Positions 55,780 through 64,000 are shown, counted from the first letter of the stretch. The stretch is 64,000 nt of DNA from Pseudomonas fortuita (GCF_026898135.2 NZ_CP114035.2:2087501-2151500), one strand, 5' to 3'. A program made the numbers and translations. Notes: generated by a model from the sequence alone, not told the origin.

Positions 55780-55972
55780 GACGGATCTCTCGGGCATGTC
55801 GGTGCGAAAGGGCCGTCATAGCCTACACAACTGGCTGCACCAGCTGCAGACCGAGTCTGTCTGAAGGTGTAACTGCGCTATCATGCCGCCAGCTGTTTTC
55901 AGGTTCAATTAAGGACCGGTGGTTAGTCTTGATTGCGTAGACAACTTACACAGTTCTCAGGAGAGAAGAACG

Positions 55973-56281
55973 ATGAAAACCTTGACTGCCCTGTTCGCCG
56001 CCACCGCCCTCGCCCTGGGGGCCAATGCTGCTTTCGCCAAGGATGTACAGCCTGACGAAGTGGTCAAGCTGGTCAACGCCAAGACCATCAAGTCGCTGGA
56101 TGAGCTCAAAGCCGCCGCCGTGGCCAAGCACCCCGGTGCCACCGTCACCGACTCGGAGCTGGAAAACGAATACGGTCGCTACATCTACAAGGTAGAGATG
56201 CGTGACACCCAGAACGTCGAATGGGACGTCGACCTGGACGCCAAGACCGGTGAAGTGCTGAAGGACGAGCGGGACAGCTGA
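55973..56281 (+). CDS. Secreted PepSY-domain protein 1
   Basis: A 102-residue protein with a signal peptide ('LTALFAATALALGANAAFA') and one PepSY domain ('DELKAAAVAKHPGATVTDSELENEYGRYIYKVEMRD', ending 'DAKTGEVLKDERDS'). AGGAGAG precedes the ATG. It is the first gene of a four-gene operon with another PepSY protein and a two-component system; its stop overlaps the next ATG. PepSY proteins are thought to bind peptides or metal ions in the periplasm. Confidence 0.9.
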   Translation: MKTLTALFAATALALGANAAFAKDVQPDEVVKLVNAKTIKSLDELKAAAVAKHPGATVTDSELENEYGRYIYKVEMRDTQNVEWDVDLDAKTGEVLKDERDS

Positions 56282-56595
56282 TGATTCACTTACCGCGGCC
56301 AGCGCGCTACCTCGCGCTGGCGCTGTTGGCCGTATGCTCTCTGGCCGCTGCCCGCGACCTTGACCAGGACGAAGCCCTGAAGCTTCGCCAGAAGGGCGTC
56401 ATCCTGCCGCTTGAGCAATTGCTGGAAACCGCCTTGGGGCGTTACCCCGGGGCGCGCCTGCTGGAAGCCGAGCTGGAAGAAGACGACGATCGCTACGAAT
56501 ATGAAGTCGAGCTGCTGACGGCTGAAGGTGTGGTGCGCGAGATCAAGCTCGATGCCAGCACCGGTGCCCTGCTCAAAGACGAGGAAGACGACTGA
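56281..56595 (+). CDS. Secreted PepSY-domain protein 2
   Basis: A 104-residue protein with a signal peptide ('YLALALLAVCSLAAARD') and a PepSY domain ('LEQLLETALGRYPGARLLEAELEEDDDRYEYEVELL'). It ends with an acidic tail (LLKDEEDD) that could bind cations. The ATG overlaps the stop of the first PepSY gene by one base (TGATG), and the response-regulator ATG follows its own stop immediately. Confidence 0.9.
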   Translation: MIHLPRPARYLALALLAVCSLAAARDLDQDEALKLRQKGVILPLEQLLETALGRYPGARLLEAELEEDDDRYEYEVELLTAEGVVREIKLDASTGALLKDEEDD

Positions 56596-57264
56596 ATGCG
56601 CCTGTTGCTTGTCGAGGACAATGTCCCGCTGGCTGACGAACTGACTGCTGGCCTGCAGCGCCAGGGCTATGCCGTGGACTGGCTGGCCGACGGCCGAGAC
56701 GCGGTCTACCAAGGCCAGAGCGAACCCTACGACCTGATCATTCTCGACCTTGGCCTGCCTGGCTTGCCGGGCCTGGACGTACTGGCCCAGTGGCGCGCTG
56801 CCGGCCTGGCCACCCCGGTGCTGATCCTCACCGCCCGTGGCTCCTGGGCCGAGCGCATCGAAGGGTTGAAGGCCGGGGCCGATGACTACCTGAGCAAACC
56901 GTTTCACCCGGAGGAGCTGCAATTGCGTATCCAGGCGTTGCTGCGGCGTGCCCGGGGCCTGGCCAACCAGCCGAAACTGGAGGCGGCCGGGCTGCACCTG
57001 GATGAAAGCCGTCAGTGCGTGAGCCGTGATGGCGTGGATGTGCAGCTGACTGCTGCGGAGTTCCGGCTGCTGCGTTACTTCATGCTGCACCCGCAGCAGA
57101 TCCTGTCCAAGAGCCACTTGGCCGAGCACCTTTACGATGGTGAAACCGAGCGTGACTCCAACGTGTTGGAAGTGCACGTCAATCACTTGCGGCGCAAGCT
57201 GGGCCGTAGCGTGATCGAGACCCGTCGCGGGCAGGGCTATATCTATGCCGGGAGCGCTGAGTGA
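56596..57264 (+). CDS. OmpR-family response regulator
   Basis: A 222-residue DNA-binding regulator. The receiver has '[14 protein letters not shown]', phospho-acceptor Asp in '[11 protein letters not shown]', 'LILTARG' and the Lys of '[12 protein letters not shown]'. The winged-helix output is at about 125-220 ('[25 protein letters not shown]', '[13 protein letters not shown]'-like end). It is directly followed, with a 4-bp overlap, by its sensor kinase. Paired PepSY genes suggest an envelope or metal-ion stimulus. Confidence 0.94.
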   Translation: MRLLLVEDNVPLADELTAGLQRQGYAVDWLADGRDAVYQGQSEPYDLIILDLGLPGLPGLDVLAQWRAAGLATPVLILTARGSWAERIEGLKAGADDYLSKPFHPEELQLRIQALLRRARGLANQPKLEAAGLHLDESRQCVSRDGVDVQLTAAEFRLLRYFMLHPQQILSKSHLAEHLYDGETERDSNVLEVHVNHLRRKLGRSVIETRRGQGYIYAGSAE

Positions 57265-58580
57265 AGTCGATCCAGGCCCGCCTGAGCCTTGGCCTGGTGG
57301 CGGTGCTGGTGGTGGTGGGCGTGGTGCTGGCGCAACTGACTTTGTGGCTGTTCGAAGCCGGCCTGCAGCGCTATCTGGAAAACGGCCTGCGCAAGGAAAG
57401 CGAGAACCTGCTGGTGGCATTGGTGCGTGGCCCGTCCGGCCTGCAGCTGGATGAGCGCCGTATTTCGGCTGCCTACCAGCGGCCCTTTTCCGGTTACTAC
57501 TTCCGCATCGATTTCGACAAAGGTACCTGGAGGTCCCGTTCGCTGTGGGATCTGGACATGCCGAAACCTTCGGCGCCCGGGCTCTCCGACAGTCATGAAC
57601 TCGGCCCGGAAGGCCAGCAACTGTTGGCCCTGCGCGCCGACTACCGGCGCCTGGGCCAGGACATCTCGATCAGCGTGGCGCAGGACTATTCGCCGGTGCG
57701 CGAAGGCTTCCGGCGCTTGCAGCAGATCGGCCTGGGCATGGGGTTGGTGGCCCTGATCCTGGTCCTGGTGCTGCAGCGCATCACGGTTACCCGCTCGCTG
57801 CGGCCGCTGGAGCGGGCACGCCAGCAAATCGCCCAACTGCAGCAGGGCCAGCGCTCGCAGCTGGATGAGGAGGTGCCCAGCGAATTGGCGCCACTGGTGG
57901 GGCAGGTCAACCACCTGCTCAGCCATACCGAAGATAGCCTGCGCCGTTCGCGCAATGCCTTGGGCAACCTGGGGCATGCGCTGAAGACGCCGTTGGCAGT
58001 GCTGCTGAGCCTGGCCTCCAGCGAGCGTCTGAAGGATTTGCCCGAAGTCCGCGCGCAGATGCGCGAGCAGCTGGAGCAGATTCAGCAGCGGCTGGCGCGC
58101 GAGCTGAACCGTGCGCGGCTGGCGGGTGACGCGTTGCCAGGCGCGCAGTTCGATTGTGACGCCGAGCTACCGGGGTTGCTGGGCACGTTGGGCATGATTC
58201 ACGGAGAAGGCCTGCTGTTGGCAAGTGATGTGCCGCCCGGGCTGTTATTGCCATGGGACCGTGAAGACTTCCTGGAGCTGCTGGGCAACCTGCTGGATAA
58301 CGCCTGCAAGTGGGCTGACAGCGAGGTGCGACTGGGTATTGCGCCTAGTGCCGAGGGTTATCAGCTGTGGGTCGATGACGACGGTCCCGGCATCCCTGAG
58401 GGCCAGCGCCAGCAAGTGCTGGAGCGTGGTTCGCGGTTGGACGAGCAGGTGGACGGGCATGGCCTGGGCTTGGGCATCGTGCGCGATATCGTCGACGCCT
58501 GGGGCGGGCAACTGGCCTTGGAAGAGAGCCCGCTGGGCGGATTGCGCGTGAGCATTGACCTGCCGCGCAAGGCCCGGTAA
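57261..58580 (+). CDS. Sensor histidine kinase
   Basis: A 439-residue inner-membrane kinase. TM1 ('[22 protein letters not shown]') and TM2 ('[17 protein letters not shown]') bracket a periplasmic domain of about 125 residues. A HAMP region follows, then the H-box '[18 protein letters not shown]', N-box '[12 protein letters not shown]', G1 'DDDGPGIPE' and G2 'GHGLGLGIV'. It starts at GTG overlapping the regulator stop (GTGA). The organisation resembles PepSY-linked systems such as BqsRS/CarRS of P. aeruginosa, but I see no RExxE iron motif. Confidence 0.93.
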   Translation: MKSIQARLSLGLVAVLVVVGVVLAQLTLWLFEAGLQRYLENGLRKESENLLVALVRGPSGLQLDERRISAAYQRPFSGYYFRIDFDKGTWRSRSLWDLDMPKPSAPGLSDSHELGPEGQQLLALRADYRRLGQDISISVAQDYSPVREGFRRLQQIGLGMGLVALILVLVLQRITVTRSLRPLERARQQIAQLQQGQRSQLDEEVPSELAPLVGQVNHLLSHTEDSLRRSRNALGNLGHALKTPLAVLLSLASSERLKDLPEVRAQMREQLEQIQQRLARELNRARLAGDALPGAQFDCDAELPGLLGTLGMIHGEGLLLASDVPPGLLLPWDREDFLELLGNLLDNACKWADSEVRLGIAPSAEGYQLWVDDDGPGIPEGQRQQVLERGSRLDEQVDGHGLGLGIVRDIVDAWGGQLALEESPLGGLRVSIDLPRKAR

Positions 58581-58585
58581 TGCAG

Positions 58586-58622
58586 GGGCCGCTGTGCGGC
58601 CCATCGCGACACAAGGCCGCGC
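58586..58622. repeat. Short hairpin and single REP half
   Basis: GGGCCGC-TGT-GCGGCCC (58586-58602) runs into one REP unit (ATCGCGACACAAGGCCGC, to 58620) whose inverted partner is missing. It is a truncated version of the arrangement seen at 47820. Confidence 0.65.
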
Positions 58623-58643
58623 AGCGCCCCTTTGGCCCTATCA

Positions 58644-58680
58644 GTACTGCAAAAAAACTGCAGTACAGCCGCAGTTTTTT
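58644..58680 (+). terminator. Terminator with an overlapping alternative stem
   Basis: AAAAAACTGC (58652-58661) pairs with GCAGTTTTTT (58671-58680) as a terminator after the kinase gene. GTACTGC (58644-58650) can instead pair with GCAGTAC (58660-58666), which shares bases with the terminator stem. Confidence 0.65.
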
Positions 58681-58719
58681 GAATTAGCCCAATTTCCCTC
58701 CACCCGGCAAAATCCCCCT

Positions 58720-58822
58720 CACGAAACCCTGCGGTTTCCATCTCTCCACGGACGGAGCCCCTTGTGGTATTGCACGCGCAATACGAGGCCCAGGCCAGCT
58801 CGGCTGGGCTTTCTTTTTAATC
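58720..58822 (+). ncRNA. Candidate structured RNA (sRNA or leader) with an RsmA/RsmE-type hexaloop
   Basis: Four consecutive hairpins fit: GAAACC-CTGC-GGTTTC (58723-58738), CTCC-ACGGAC-GGAG (58744-58757), GTATTGC-ACGC-GCAATAC (58767-58784), and GCCCAG..CTGGGC (58788-58809) followed by TTTCTTTTT. The last is a terminator 30 bp before the next gene. The ACGGAC hexaloop on a C/G stem matches the ANGGAN loop bound by RsmA/RsmE. No clear promoter was found, so it could be an attenuator leader instead of an independent sRNA. Confidence 0.45.
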
Positions 58823-58850
58823 AGAAATAGCAAAGATCCCGATTACCTAA

Positions 58851-60005
58851 ATGTCTGCCTCGCGTTCCGAAAACCGTCTGCAGCGCCTGTTGCCGGCGCC
58901 TCTGAATACCCCTCCAAAAGAATGGTTGCGTGCCGGTATCGGTGCGGTGTTCGGTTTGTTCCTTGCGGGCTGGCTGACCAGCATGGCCTACGGTCCCGAC
59001 ATCGCCTTGCACCTGCTGGGCCCGCTGGCTGCCTCGGCAGTGCTGGTATTCGCCGTGCATTCCGGCCCATTGGCCCAACCTTGGCCGGTGCTGGGTAGCT
59101 ACGCGCTGGCTGGCGCGGTCGGCCTGGCCCTGCGCCAAGGCTTTGGCCCGGAACTGTGGGTGGCCGCTGCGGCCCTGGGTATCTCGATCCTGGTCATGTG
59201 CCTGCTGCGCTGCCTGCACCCGCCGGGTGGCGGGGTGGCGGTGAGTGCAGTGCTGGCCGACACAGGGCTGACCGCCATGGGTGATCACCTGCTTGAGCCG
59301 ATCCTGCTCAATGCACTGATCCTGGTGAGCGTGGCGGTGCTCTACAACCGCCTCACCGGGGTGCGCTACCCGAAAGGCGTCGCGGTACGCAAAGACTCGC
59401 ACCACACCCACGACCGACAGCCCAGTGAACGGGTCGGCATCCGTGGCGAGGACCTGGACCAGGCCCTCGAAGAGTTGGGTGAGTTCGTCGACGTTACCCG
59501 TGACGAGCTGGAGCGCATCATCCTGGCCACCGAGCAGCACGCCCTGCAGCGCAGCCTTGGCGGTATTACCGCGGCCTCGGTAATGTCGCGCGATGTTCAG
59601 TTTGCCACGCCCCAGACTACCCTCGAGCAGGCCTGGAAAATGCTGGCCAGCCACCACCTGAAAACCCTGCCGGTGTTGCAACAGGGCAGGCTGGTGGGCA
59701 TCGTCAGCCTTAGCGACCTGGTGGGCCCGGCGATGCAGCATGGCCGCTTCAGCTGGCGGGGGCTGTTCGGCCGCAAGGCGGTACGCATGGAGCAGGTGAT
59801 GAGCCGGCGGGTGGTCAGTGTCAGCAGTCAGCACCCGCTTGAGTGCCTGCTGCCGTTGCTGTGCGAGCAAGGTCTGCACTGCCTGCCGGTGCTCGATGGC
59901 GACCAGTTGGTGGGGGTAATCACCCAGACCGACCTCATCGCCGGCCTCAAGCGGCAACTGCTCAGCAAAGCCGTGGCCTCAGATAACCGGGTCCCAGCGT
60001 TGTGA
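58851..60005 (+). CDS. HPP-family membrane protein with two CBS domains
   Basis: A 384-residue protein. Four or so hydrophobic helices occupy about 25-170 and include the family motif 'CLHPPGGGVAVSAVL'. Two CBS domains follow at about 240-375 ('VMSRDVQFATPQTTLEQAWKMLASHHLKTLPVL', 'VVSVSSQHPLECLLPLLCEQGLHCLPVL'), which usually bind adenine nucleotides and gate transport. HPP proteins have been linked to nitrite transport in plants, but the substrate here is open. Its end overlaps the 3' end of the convergent LysR gene by 27 bp. Confidence 0.87.
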   Translation: MSASRSENRLQRLLPAPLNTPPKEWLRAGIGAVFGLFLAGWLTSMAYGPDIALHLLGPLAASAVLVFAVHSGPLAQPWPVLGSYALAGAVGLALRQGFGPELWVAAAALGISILVMCLLRCLHPPGGGVAVSAVLADTGLTAMGDHLLEPILLNALILVSVAVLYNRLTGVRYPKGVAVRKDSHHTHDRQPSERVGIRGEDLDQALEELGEFVDVTRDELERIILATEQHALQRSLGGITAASVMSRDVQFATPQTTLEQAWKMLASHHLKTLPVLQQGRLVGIVSLSDLVGPAMQHGRFSWRGLFGRKAVRMEQVMSRRVVSVSSQHPLECLLPLLCEQGLHCLPVLDGDQLVGVITQTDLIAGLKRQLLSKAVASDNRVPAL

Positions 60006-60845
60006 CCAGTCGCTGGCGCCGGCGGCGACCAGCCGGCGCAGGATGGCGAAGGCCTGTTGCAGGGCCTCGCTGTCGCGCTTGCGTGGGTACACCAGAAAGG
60101 TCGGGTAGGTGAATTCCGGTGCCTGCGGTACCCGCTCGAACACGCCACTGTCCAGGTAAGCCTGCACCACCCGCGTACGAAAATAACCGCTGCCGCCCTG
60201 ATCGAGGATGAACTGCAAGGCCAGTGGGCCCAGGTTGAAGCTGAGCGCCGGGCGGGCGCAGTCGGGCAGGGCGGCATCGTGCTGGCGGCGGAAGGCCTCG
60301 CCCCAGTCGATGTACACATAGGGCTCTGGCCGGTCGACCCGGCGCACGCGGATCAGCTTCTCTTCCATCAACTGTTCCACCTGCAGGCCCGGCCCGTAGG
60401 TCGGCTGGTACACCAGCGCAGCGTCCAGCAAACCCATCTCGACCTTGCGCAGCAGCGACTCGCCGTCGCTCACCTCGCTGCGGATGGCATGGCTGGGCAG
60501 CTCACGGTGCAGGGCGCTGACCCAGTCGAGCAGCATCGGGTTGCCCAGGCTCACTTCTCCCCCCACATGCAGCACTTGCTGGCAGCCCTCAGGTAGCGGC
60601 AGGTCACGTCGCGCCGCTTCCCAGGTTTGTACCAGCTGGTTGGCATAACTGACGAATGCCTCGCCATCGCTGGTCAGGCTGGCGCCGTTGCGGCTGCGCA
60701 CGAACAGCTGGCAGCCCAGTTGCTGCTCCAGGCGCTGAACCCTGGCGGTTATGGCCGTTTGTGACACGAACAGGCGTTCGGCGGCGGCGACCAGGCTGCC
60801 GCAACGCACGATTTCCAGGAAGGTTCGGGCCTGATCGATGTCCAT
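59979..60845 (-). CDS. LysR-family transcriptional regulator
   Basis: A 288-residue LysR regulator with the HTH 'MDIDQARTFLEIVRCGSLVAAAERLFVSQ-TAITARVQRLEQQLG' region at 1-60 and a periplasmic-binding-like effector domain ('VLHVGGEVSLGNPMLLDWVSALH'). It is divergent from prpE with 178 bp between the start codons, the usual place for a LysR target, so prpE control is possible. Its 3' end overlaps the HPP-CBS gene tail to tail. Confidence 0.92.
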   Translation of the reverse strand: MDIDQARTFLEIVRCGSLVAAAERLFVSQTAITARVQRLEQQLGCQLFVRSRNGASLTSDGEAFVSYANQLVQTWEAARRDLPLPEGCQQVLHVGGEVSLGNPMLLDWVSALHRELPSHAIRSEVSDGESLLRKVEMGLLDAALVYQPTYGPGLQVEQLMEEKLIRVRRVDRPEPYVYIDWGEAFRRQHDAALPDCARPALSFNLGPLALQFILDQGGSGYFRTRVVQAYLDSGVFERVPQAPEFTYPTFLVYPRKRDSEALQQAFAILRRLVAAGASDWSQRWDPVI

Positions 60846-61023
60846 GGGCTGCTCGGTGGCTGAGGGTGGCCTATTCTAGAGGCTTTGCACCGTTATGGGG
60901 CGTTTTTGCGTTGTCTGCAAATTTGCAGGTCGGTTGTGACTTTAGTCCCCTGGCGGCGCGGGTGTAGCGGTCCATACTCAGGGTTCGCCCTTCAATAACA
61001 ACAAGTACCGGGTTCCCTTCGAT

Positions 61024-62913
61024 ATGAGCTATCAGCACAGCTACGCCCATTCCATTTCCGACCCTGCCGCTTTCTGGGCGGAACAGGCCGCGCACCTGGC
61101 CTGGCACCGCAAGCCTGCCGTCATCCTGCAAGACAACCCTGACGGTACCCACCGCTGGTTCGCCGACGGCCGCCTGAACAGTTGCTACCTGGCCCTCGAT
61201 CACCAGATCGAGCAGGGCCGTGGCGAGCAGTTGGCGCTGGTCTACGATTCGCCAGTCACCGGCGTGCAGCAGGCCTACACCTACAACCAGCTGCGCGATG
61301 AAGTGGCGCAACTGGCCGGTTTGCTGCGCCAGCTAGGGGTGACAAAGGGCGACGGGGTGATCATCTATATGCCCATGGTGCCGCAAGCGGCCATGGCCAT
61401 GCTGGCCTGCGCGCGGATCGGTGCAGTGCATTCGGTGGTGTTCGGCGGCTTTGCCGCCAACGAGCTGGCTTTGCGCATCGATGACGCCCGGCCCACGCTG
61501 CTGTTGACGGCATCTTGCGGGCTGGAATTCGACAAGGTGATTGCCTATAAGCCGCTGGTCGACCGCGCCCTGCAGCTGGCCCGGCACCAGCCGCGCAATG
61601 TGCTGGTGCTGCAACGACCGCAGGCGCAGGCTGCACTGCACCCAGGCCGCGACCTGGACTGGCAGGCAGCGTTGGCCGGCGCCCAGCCGGTGGCACCGGT
61701 CGAGCTGGATGCCGGCGACCCGCTGTACATCATGTACACCTCGGGTACCACCGGCAAACCCAAGGGCATCGTCCGGGAAAATGGCGGCAATGCCGTGGCG
61801 CTGTGCTATGCCATGCGCCATATCTATGGCATGCAGGCCGGCGACGTGTGGTGGGGCATTTCCGATGTAGGGTGGGTGGTCGGCCATTCGCTGATCGTCT
61901 ATGGGCCGCTGATGAGCGGCTGCACCACCGTGTTTTACGAAGGCAAGCCGATCCGCACCCCGGATGCTTCGGCCTACTGGCGGGTGGTGGAGCAGTACAA
62001 GGTCAACGCGCTGTTCTGTGCGCCTACCGCCATGCGTGCCATCCGCAAGGAAGATCCGGAGGGCGAGTTGATCCGCAGGCACGACCTCAGCTCGCTGCGC
62101 CAGCTGTTCCTGGCGGGTGAGAAGCTCGATTCCAGCACCCATGAATGGCTGGAGCGGGTCACTGGCAAACCGGTGCACGACCACTGGTGGCAGACCGAGA
62201 CCGGCTGGCCGGTCACCGCGCCCTGTGTGGGGCTGGAAGGCAGTGCGGCGAAGCCGGGCTCAAGCAACCGGGCGGTGCCGGGTTATCACGTGCGTGTGCT
62301 GGATGACGAGGGCCACTTGCTGGGCCCCAACCACCAGGGCTCGATCGTCATTGCCTTGCCACTGCCGCCTGGGTGCAGCCAGACCCTGTGGGGCGACCAC
62401 GAGCGTTACTTGCAGGCTTACCTGCGCACCTACCCGGGGTATTACCACACGGGCGACGGCGGCTTTCTGGATGATGACGGTTTTGTCTACATCATGGGGC
62501 GCACGGATGACGTGATCAACGTGTCCGGGCACCGGCTGTCTACCGGCGAAATGGAGGACCTGGTGGCCTGCCACCCGGCAGTGGCCGAGTGTGCGGTGAT
62601 TGGCGTTCATGATGAAATCAAGGGGCAAGTGCCGTTGGCGCTGGTTGTCCTCAAGGACGGCGAGGGCATTGCCGAGGCGCAGTTGCTGGTGGACCTGGTG
62701 GGTAGCGTGCGCGAGTCTATTGGCCCGCTGGCCTGTTTCAACCGGGTTCGGCTGGTGAAGCGGCTGCCCAAGACCCGCTCGGGGAAAATCTTGCGCGCGG
62801 TGCTGCGCAAGATTGCCGATGGGCAGGATTACGTACCGCCTTCTACCCTGGACGACCCGGCGGTGCTTGGGGAGATCGAGGCGGTGCTGGCGGATTTGCC
62901 CAGGGCGGGTTGA
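61024..62913 (+). CDS. prpE: Propionyl-CoA synthetase PrpE
   Basis: A 629-residue acyl-adenylate-forming enzyme that activates propionate to propionyl-CoA. Key motifs are 'YIMYTSGTTGKPKGIVRENGGNA' in two parts, 'WWQTETGWPV', 'YYHTGDGGFLDDDGFVYIMGRTDDVINVSGHRLSTGEME' in parts, and the C-terminal 'KTRSGKILRAVLRKI' with the lysine that is acetylated in Acs/PrpE enzymes. It feeds the 2-methylcitrate operon that ends 10 kb upstream. Unlike in enterobacteria it is not in that operon. Confidence 0.95.
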   Translation: MSYQHSYAHSISDPAAFWAEQAAHLAWHRKPAVILQDNPDGTHRWFADGRLNSCYLALDHQIEQGRGEQLALVYDSPVTGVQQAYTYNQLRDEVAQLAGLLRQLGVTKGDGVIIYMPMVPQAAMAMLACARIGAVHSVVFGGFAANELALRIDDARPTLLLTASCGLEFDKVIAYKPLVDRALQLARHQPRNVLVLQRPQAQAALHPGRDLDWQAALAGAQPVAPVELDAGDPLYIMYTSGTTGKPKGIVRENGGNAVALCYAMRHIYGMQAGDVWWGISDVGWVVGHSLIVYGPLMSGCTTVFYEGKPIRTPDASAYWRVVEQYKVNALFCAPTAMRAIRKEDPEGELIRRHDLSSLRQLFLAGEKLDSSTHEWLERVTGKPVHDHWWQTETGWPVTAPCVGLEGSAAKPGSSNRAVPGYHVRVLDDEGHLLGPNHQGSIVIALPLPPGCSQTLWGDHERYLQAYLRTYPGYYHTGDGGFLDDDGFVYIMGRTDDVINVSGHRLSTGEMEDLVACHPAVAECAVIGVHDEIKGQVPLALVVLKDGEGIAEAQLLVDLVGSVRESIGPLACFNRVRLVKRLPKTRSGKILRAVLRKIADGQDYVPPSTLDDPAVLGEIEAVLADLPRAG

Positions 62914-62926
62914 TGCTTGACCTCAG

Positions 62927-63020
62927 GGCCTCATCGCCGGCAAGCCAGCCCCCACAGGTTGGTCACAGACCCTGAAGCCTGCGCGGTACCTGTGGGAGCC
63001 GGCTTGCCGGCGATGAGGCC
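62927..63020. repeat. REP pair between convergent prpE and the ZapE-like gene
   Basis: GGCCTCATCGCCGGCAAGCC.. at 62927-62959 is inverted at 62988-63020 with two mismatches in 33 bp. This is the same REP subtype as at 45049. It lies in the convergent gap and probably forms both 3' ends. Confidence 0.83.
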
Positions 63021-63038
63021 GGTGCGGGCAATTCAGGT

Positions 63039-64000
63039 CTAGGGGGCTACCTGGTGCAGTTGCCCCAGCCGGCTGCGGGTACGCATCAGGTCGGCGAGTG
63101 GGCCGCCCAGGCTCTCTTCCAGCGGCCGTTTGCCAATCACCGTCACCTGTCGGTCCTGGTCATACAACACATCCACCAGGTTGACGAAGCGCTGCTGGGC
63201 CGCCAGCGAGCACTGCGCCAGGTCATCCAGCCCATCGATGATCCATTCATCGTACTGCTGCGCCAGCGCCAGGTAGTCGATCACCGCGGTGGCCTTTTCA
63301 CACAAATCGTCAAAGCCAAGTACCACCCGCCGGCCATCGATAGCCAGCGCACGCAGCGGGCGTTTGTTCACTTCAAGCATGACCGGCTGCTCGTGCGGCA
63401 CGCTCAGCACCTGGCGCTGTGCTGCCGTCCCTGGCCATACATAGTGGCCCTGGGTAAAACGCTGGTGCTCGCGATTGGCTGGCAAGCTACGGAAGTCGGT
63501 GTCGCCACCCACCTCCAGCACTTGCATGCGCCCGTTGATCAGACGGATTACCGGCAGGAAGCGCTCGTGGTACAGCGGGTTGGGCAATAGCCCTTCGGGC
63601 GCATAGTTGGAGGTCACCAGCAGGAACACGCCGCGGGCGAACAGCGCGTTGAACAAGCGGGTAAGCAGCATGGCATCGCCGATGTCATGCACGTGAAATT
63701 CGTCGAAGCACAACACCTGGCAGCCGCCCACCAGTTCGTCGAGGGTCGCGCCCAACGCATCGTCCAGGGCTCGATGGCGGTGCATGCCCTGATGAAGGCG
63801 GGCAAAGAAGTCATGAAAATGCAGGCGGCGCTTGGCCTCGACCGGCACCGCCTGGAAGAAGCCGTCCAGTAGCCAGCTCTTGCCGCGCCCCACCGCCCCA
63901 TAGAGGTACAGGCTGCGCGGCTGGCCGTGTTCAAGCAGTACCAGTTGTTCGGCCATGCAGTGGATCACCTGTCGCTGGCCGTCACTGAGCTGGTAACCCC
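63039..64000 (-). CDS. zapE: AFG1/ZapE-family ATPase (N-terminus beyond right window edge)
   Basis: At least 320 residues of a P-loop ATPase open to the window edge. Walker A is 'YGAVGRGKSWLLD', Walker B 'VLCFDEFHVHDIGDAMLL', and sensor-like 'LLVTSNYAPEGLLPNPLYHERFLPVI' follows, all AFG1/ZapE hallmarks. In E. coli ZapE associates with the Z-ring under stress. The usual ATG lies outside the window; the frame continues upstream of a GTG at 63968 with family-like sequence ('GYQLSDGQRQ'), so that codon is not the start. Pseudomonads may hold more than one AFG1 paralogue. Confidence 0.88.
   Translation of the reverse strand, partial: GYQLSDGQRQVIHCMAEQLVLLEHGQPRSLYLYGAVGRGKSWLLDGFFQAVPVEAKRRLHFHDFFARLHQGMHRHRALDDALGATLDELVGGCQVLCFDEFHVHDIGDAMLLTRLFNALFARGVFLLVTSNYAPEGLLPNPLYHERFLPVIRLINGRMQVLEVGGDTDFRSLPANREHQRFTQGHYVWPGTAAQRQVLSVPHEQPVMLEVNKRPLRALAIDGRRVVLGFDDLCEKATAVIDYLALAQQYDEWIIDGLDDLAQCSLAAQQRFVNLVDVLYDQDRQVTVIGKRPLEESLGGPLADLMRTRSRLGQLHQVAP

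Noticed and set aside
58720-58790. Guanidine-II (mini-ykkC) riboswitch, suggested by ACG-containing hairpin loops
   Set aside because: The two loops are ACGGAC and ACGC rather than paired ACGR tetraloops, and the downstream gene is not a guanidine-type transporter or carboxylase.

Overview
This 64-kb window looks like core chromosome of a Pseudomonas, most probably the P. putida group. The DNA is GC-rich. The order tig-clpP-clpX-lon-hupB-ppiD, the aerotaxis receptor plus GGDEF/EAL pair, the block oprI / DAHP synthase / panE / usp / cysB / cysH / pabB, and the cluster prpR-prpB-prpC-acnD-prpF-prpD followed by acnB all match what I recall of P. putida. Several intergenic regions carry the REP palindromes typical of that group. 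No insertion sequence, integrase, phage gene, CRISPR array or rRNA was seen.

Layout. 0-2.4 kb: on the minus strand, a DctA-type dicarboxylate symporter followed by two GntR-family regulators, the second cut by the left edge. 2.7-6.1 kb: an Aer-type chemoreceptor and a PAS-GGDEF-EAL c-di-GMP enzyme. 6.1-7.8 kb: folD and a tRNA group (Arg, His, Leu, His). 7.9-17 kb: a small unknown gene, then the protein quality-control block tig, clpP, clpX, lon (with a heat-shock-type promoter), hupB and ppiD. 17-25.9 kb: a patatin-like hydrolase, a lipoprotein, a CHAD protein, an acyl-CoA thioesterase, an Mpo1-like membrane protein, a chemoreceptor, tatD, an MltF-like transglycosylase followed by a 13-copy heptamer repeat, and greB. 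25.9-31.6 kb: the ybbP-ybbA / tesA group, an L,D-transpeptidase and the lipoprotein gene oprI. 32-38.7 kb: a small acetyltransferase, DAHP synthase, a PanE-like reductase, a universal stress protein, cysB, cysH and pabB.

38.9-41.9 kb holds the least understood system here. It is a three-gene minus-strand operon: a secreted retropepsin-like protease, a cysteine-free membrane protein of the transglutaminase-7TM type, and a RimK-like ATP-grasp ligase. 42.2-50.7 kb is a full 2-methylcitrate cycle operon behind a GntR regulator whose promoter carries two TGTCGACAAT sites. It encodes both dehydration routes, AcnD/PrpF and PrpD. acnB is convergent at its end, and prpE lies about 10 kb further on. 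53.8-64 kb: a DUF1289 protein, queD, a second patatin-like protein, an operon of two PepSY proteins with a two-component system, a structured RNA region, an HPP-CBS membrane protein, a LysR regulator, prpE and an AFG1/ZapE-type ATPase cut by the right edge.

Functionally the window combines housekeeping proteostasis, sulfate, folate and aromatic biosynthesis, envelope maintenance and propionate catabolism (PrpE to PrpC, then AcnD/PrpF or PrpD, then AcnB, then PrpB). Gene names and family assignments come from reading the translated sequence; no database search was run.
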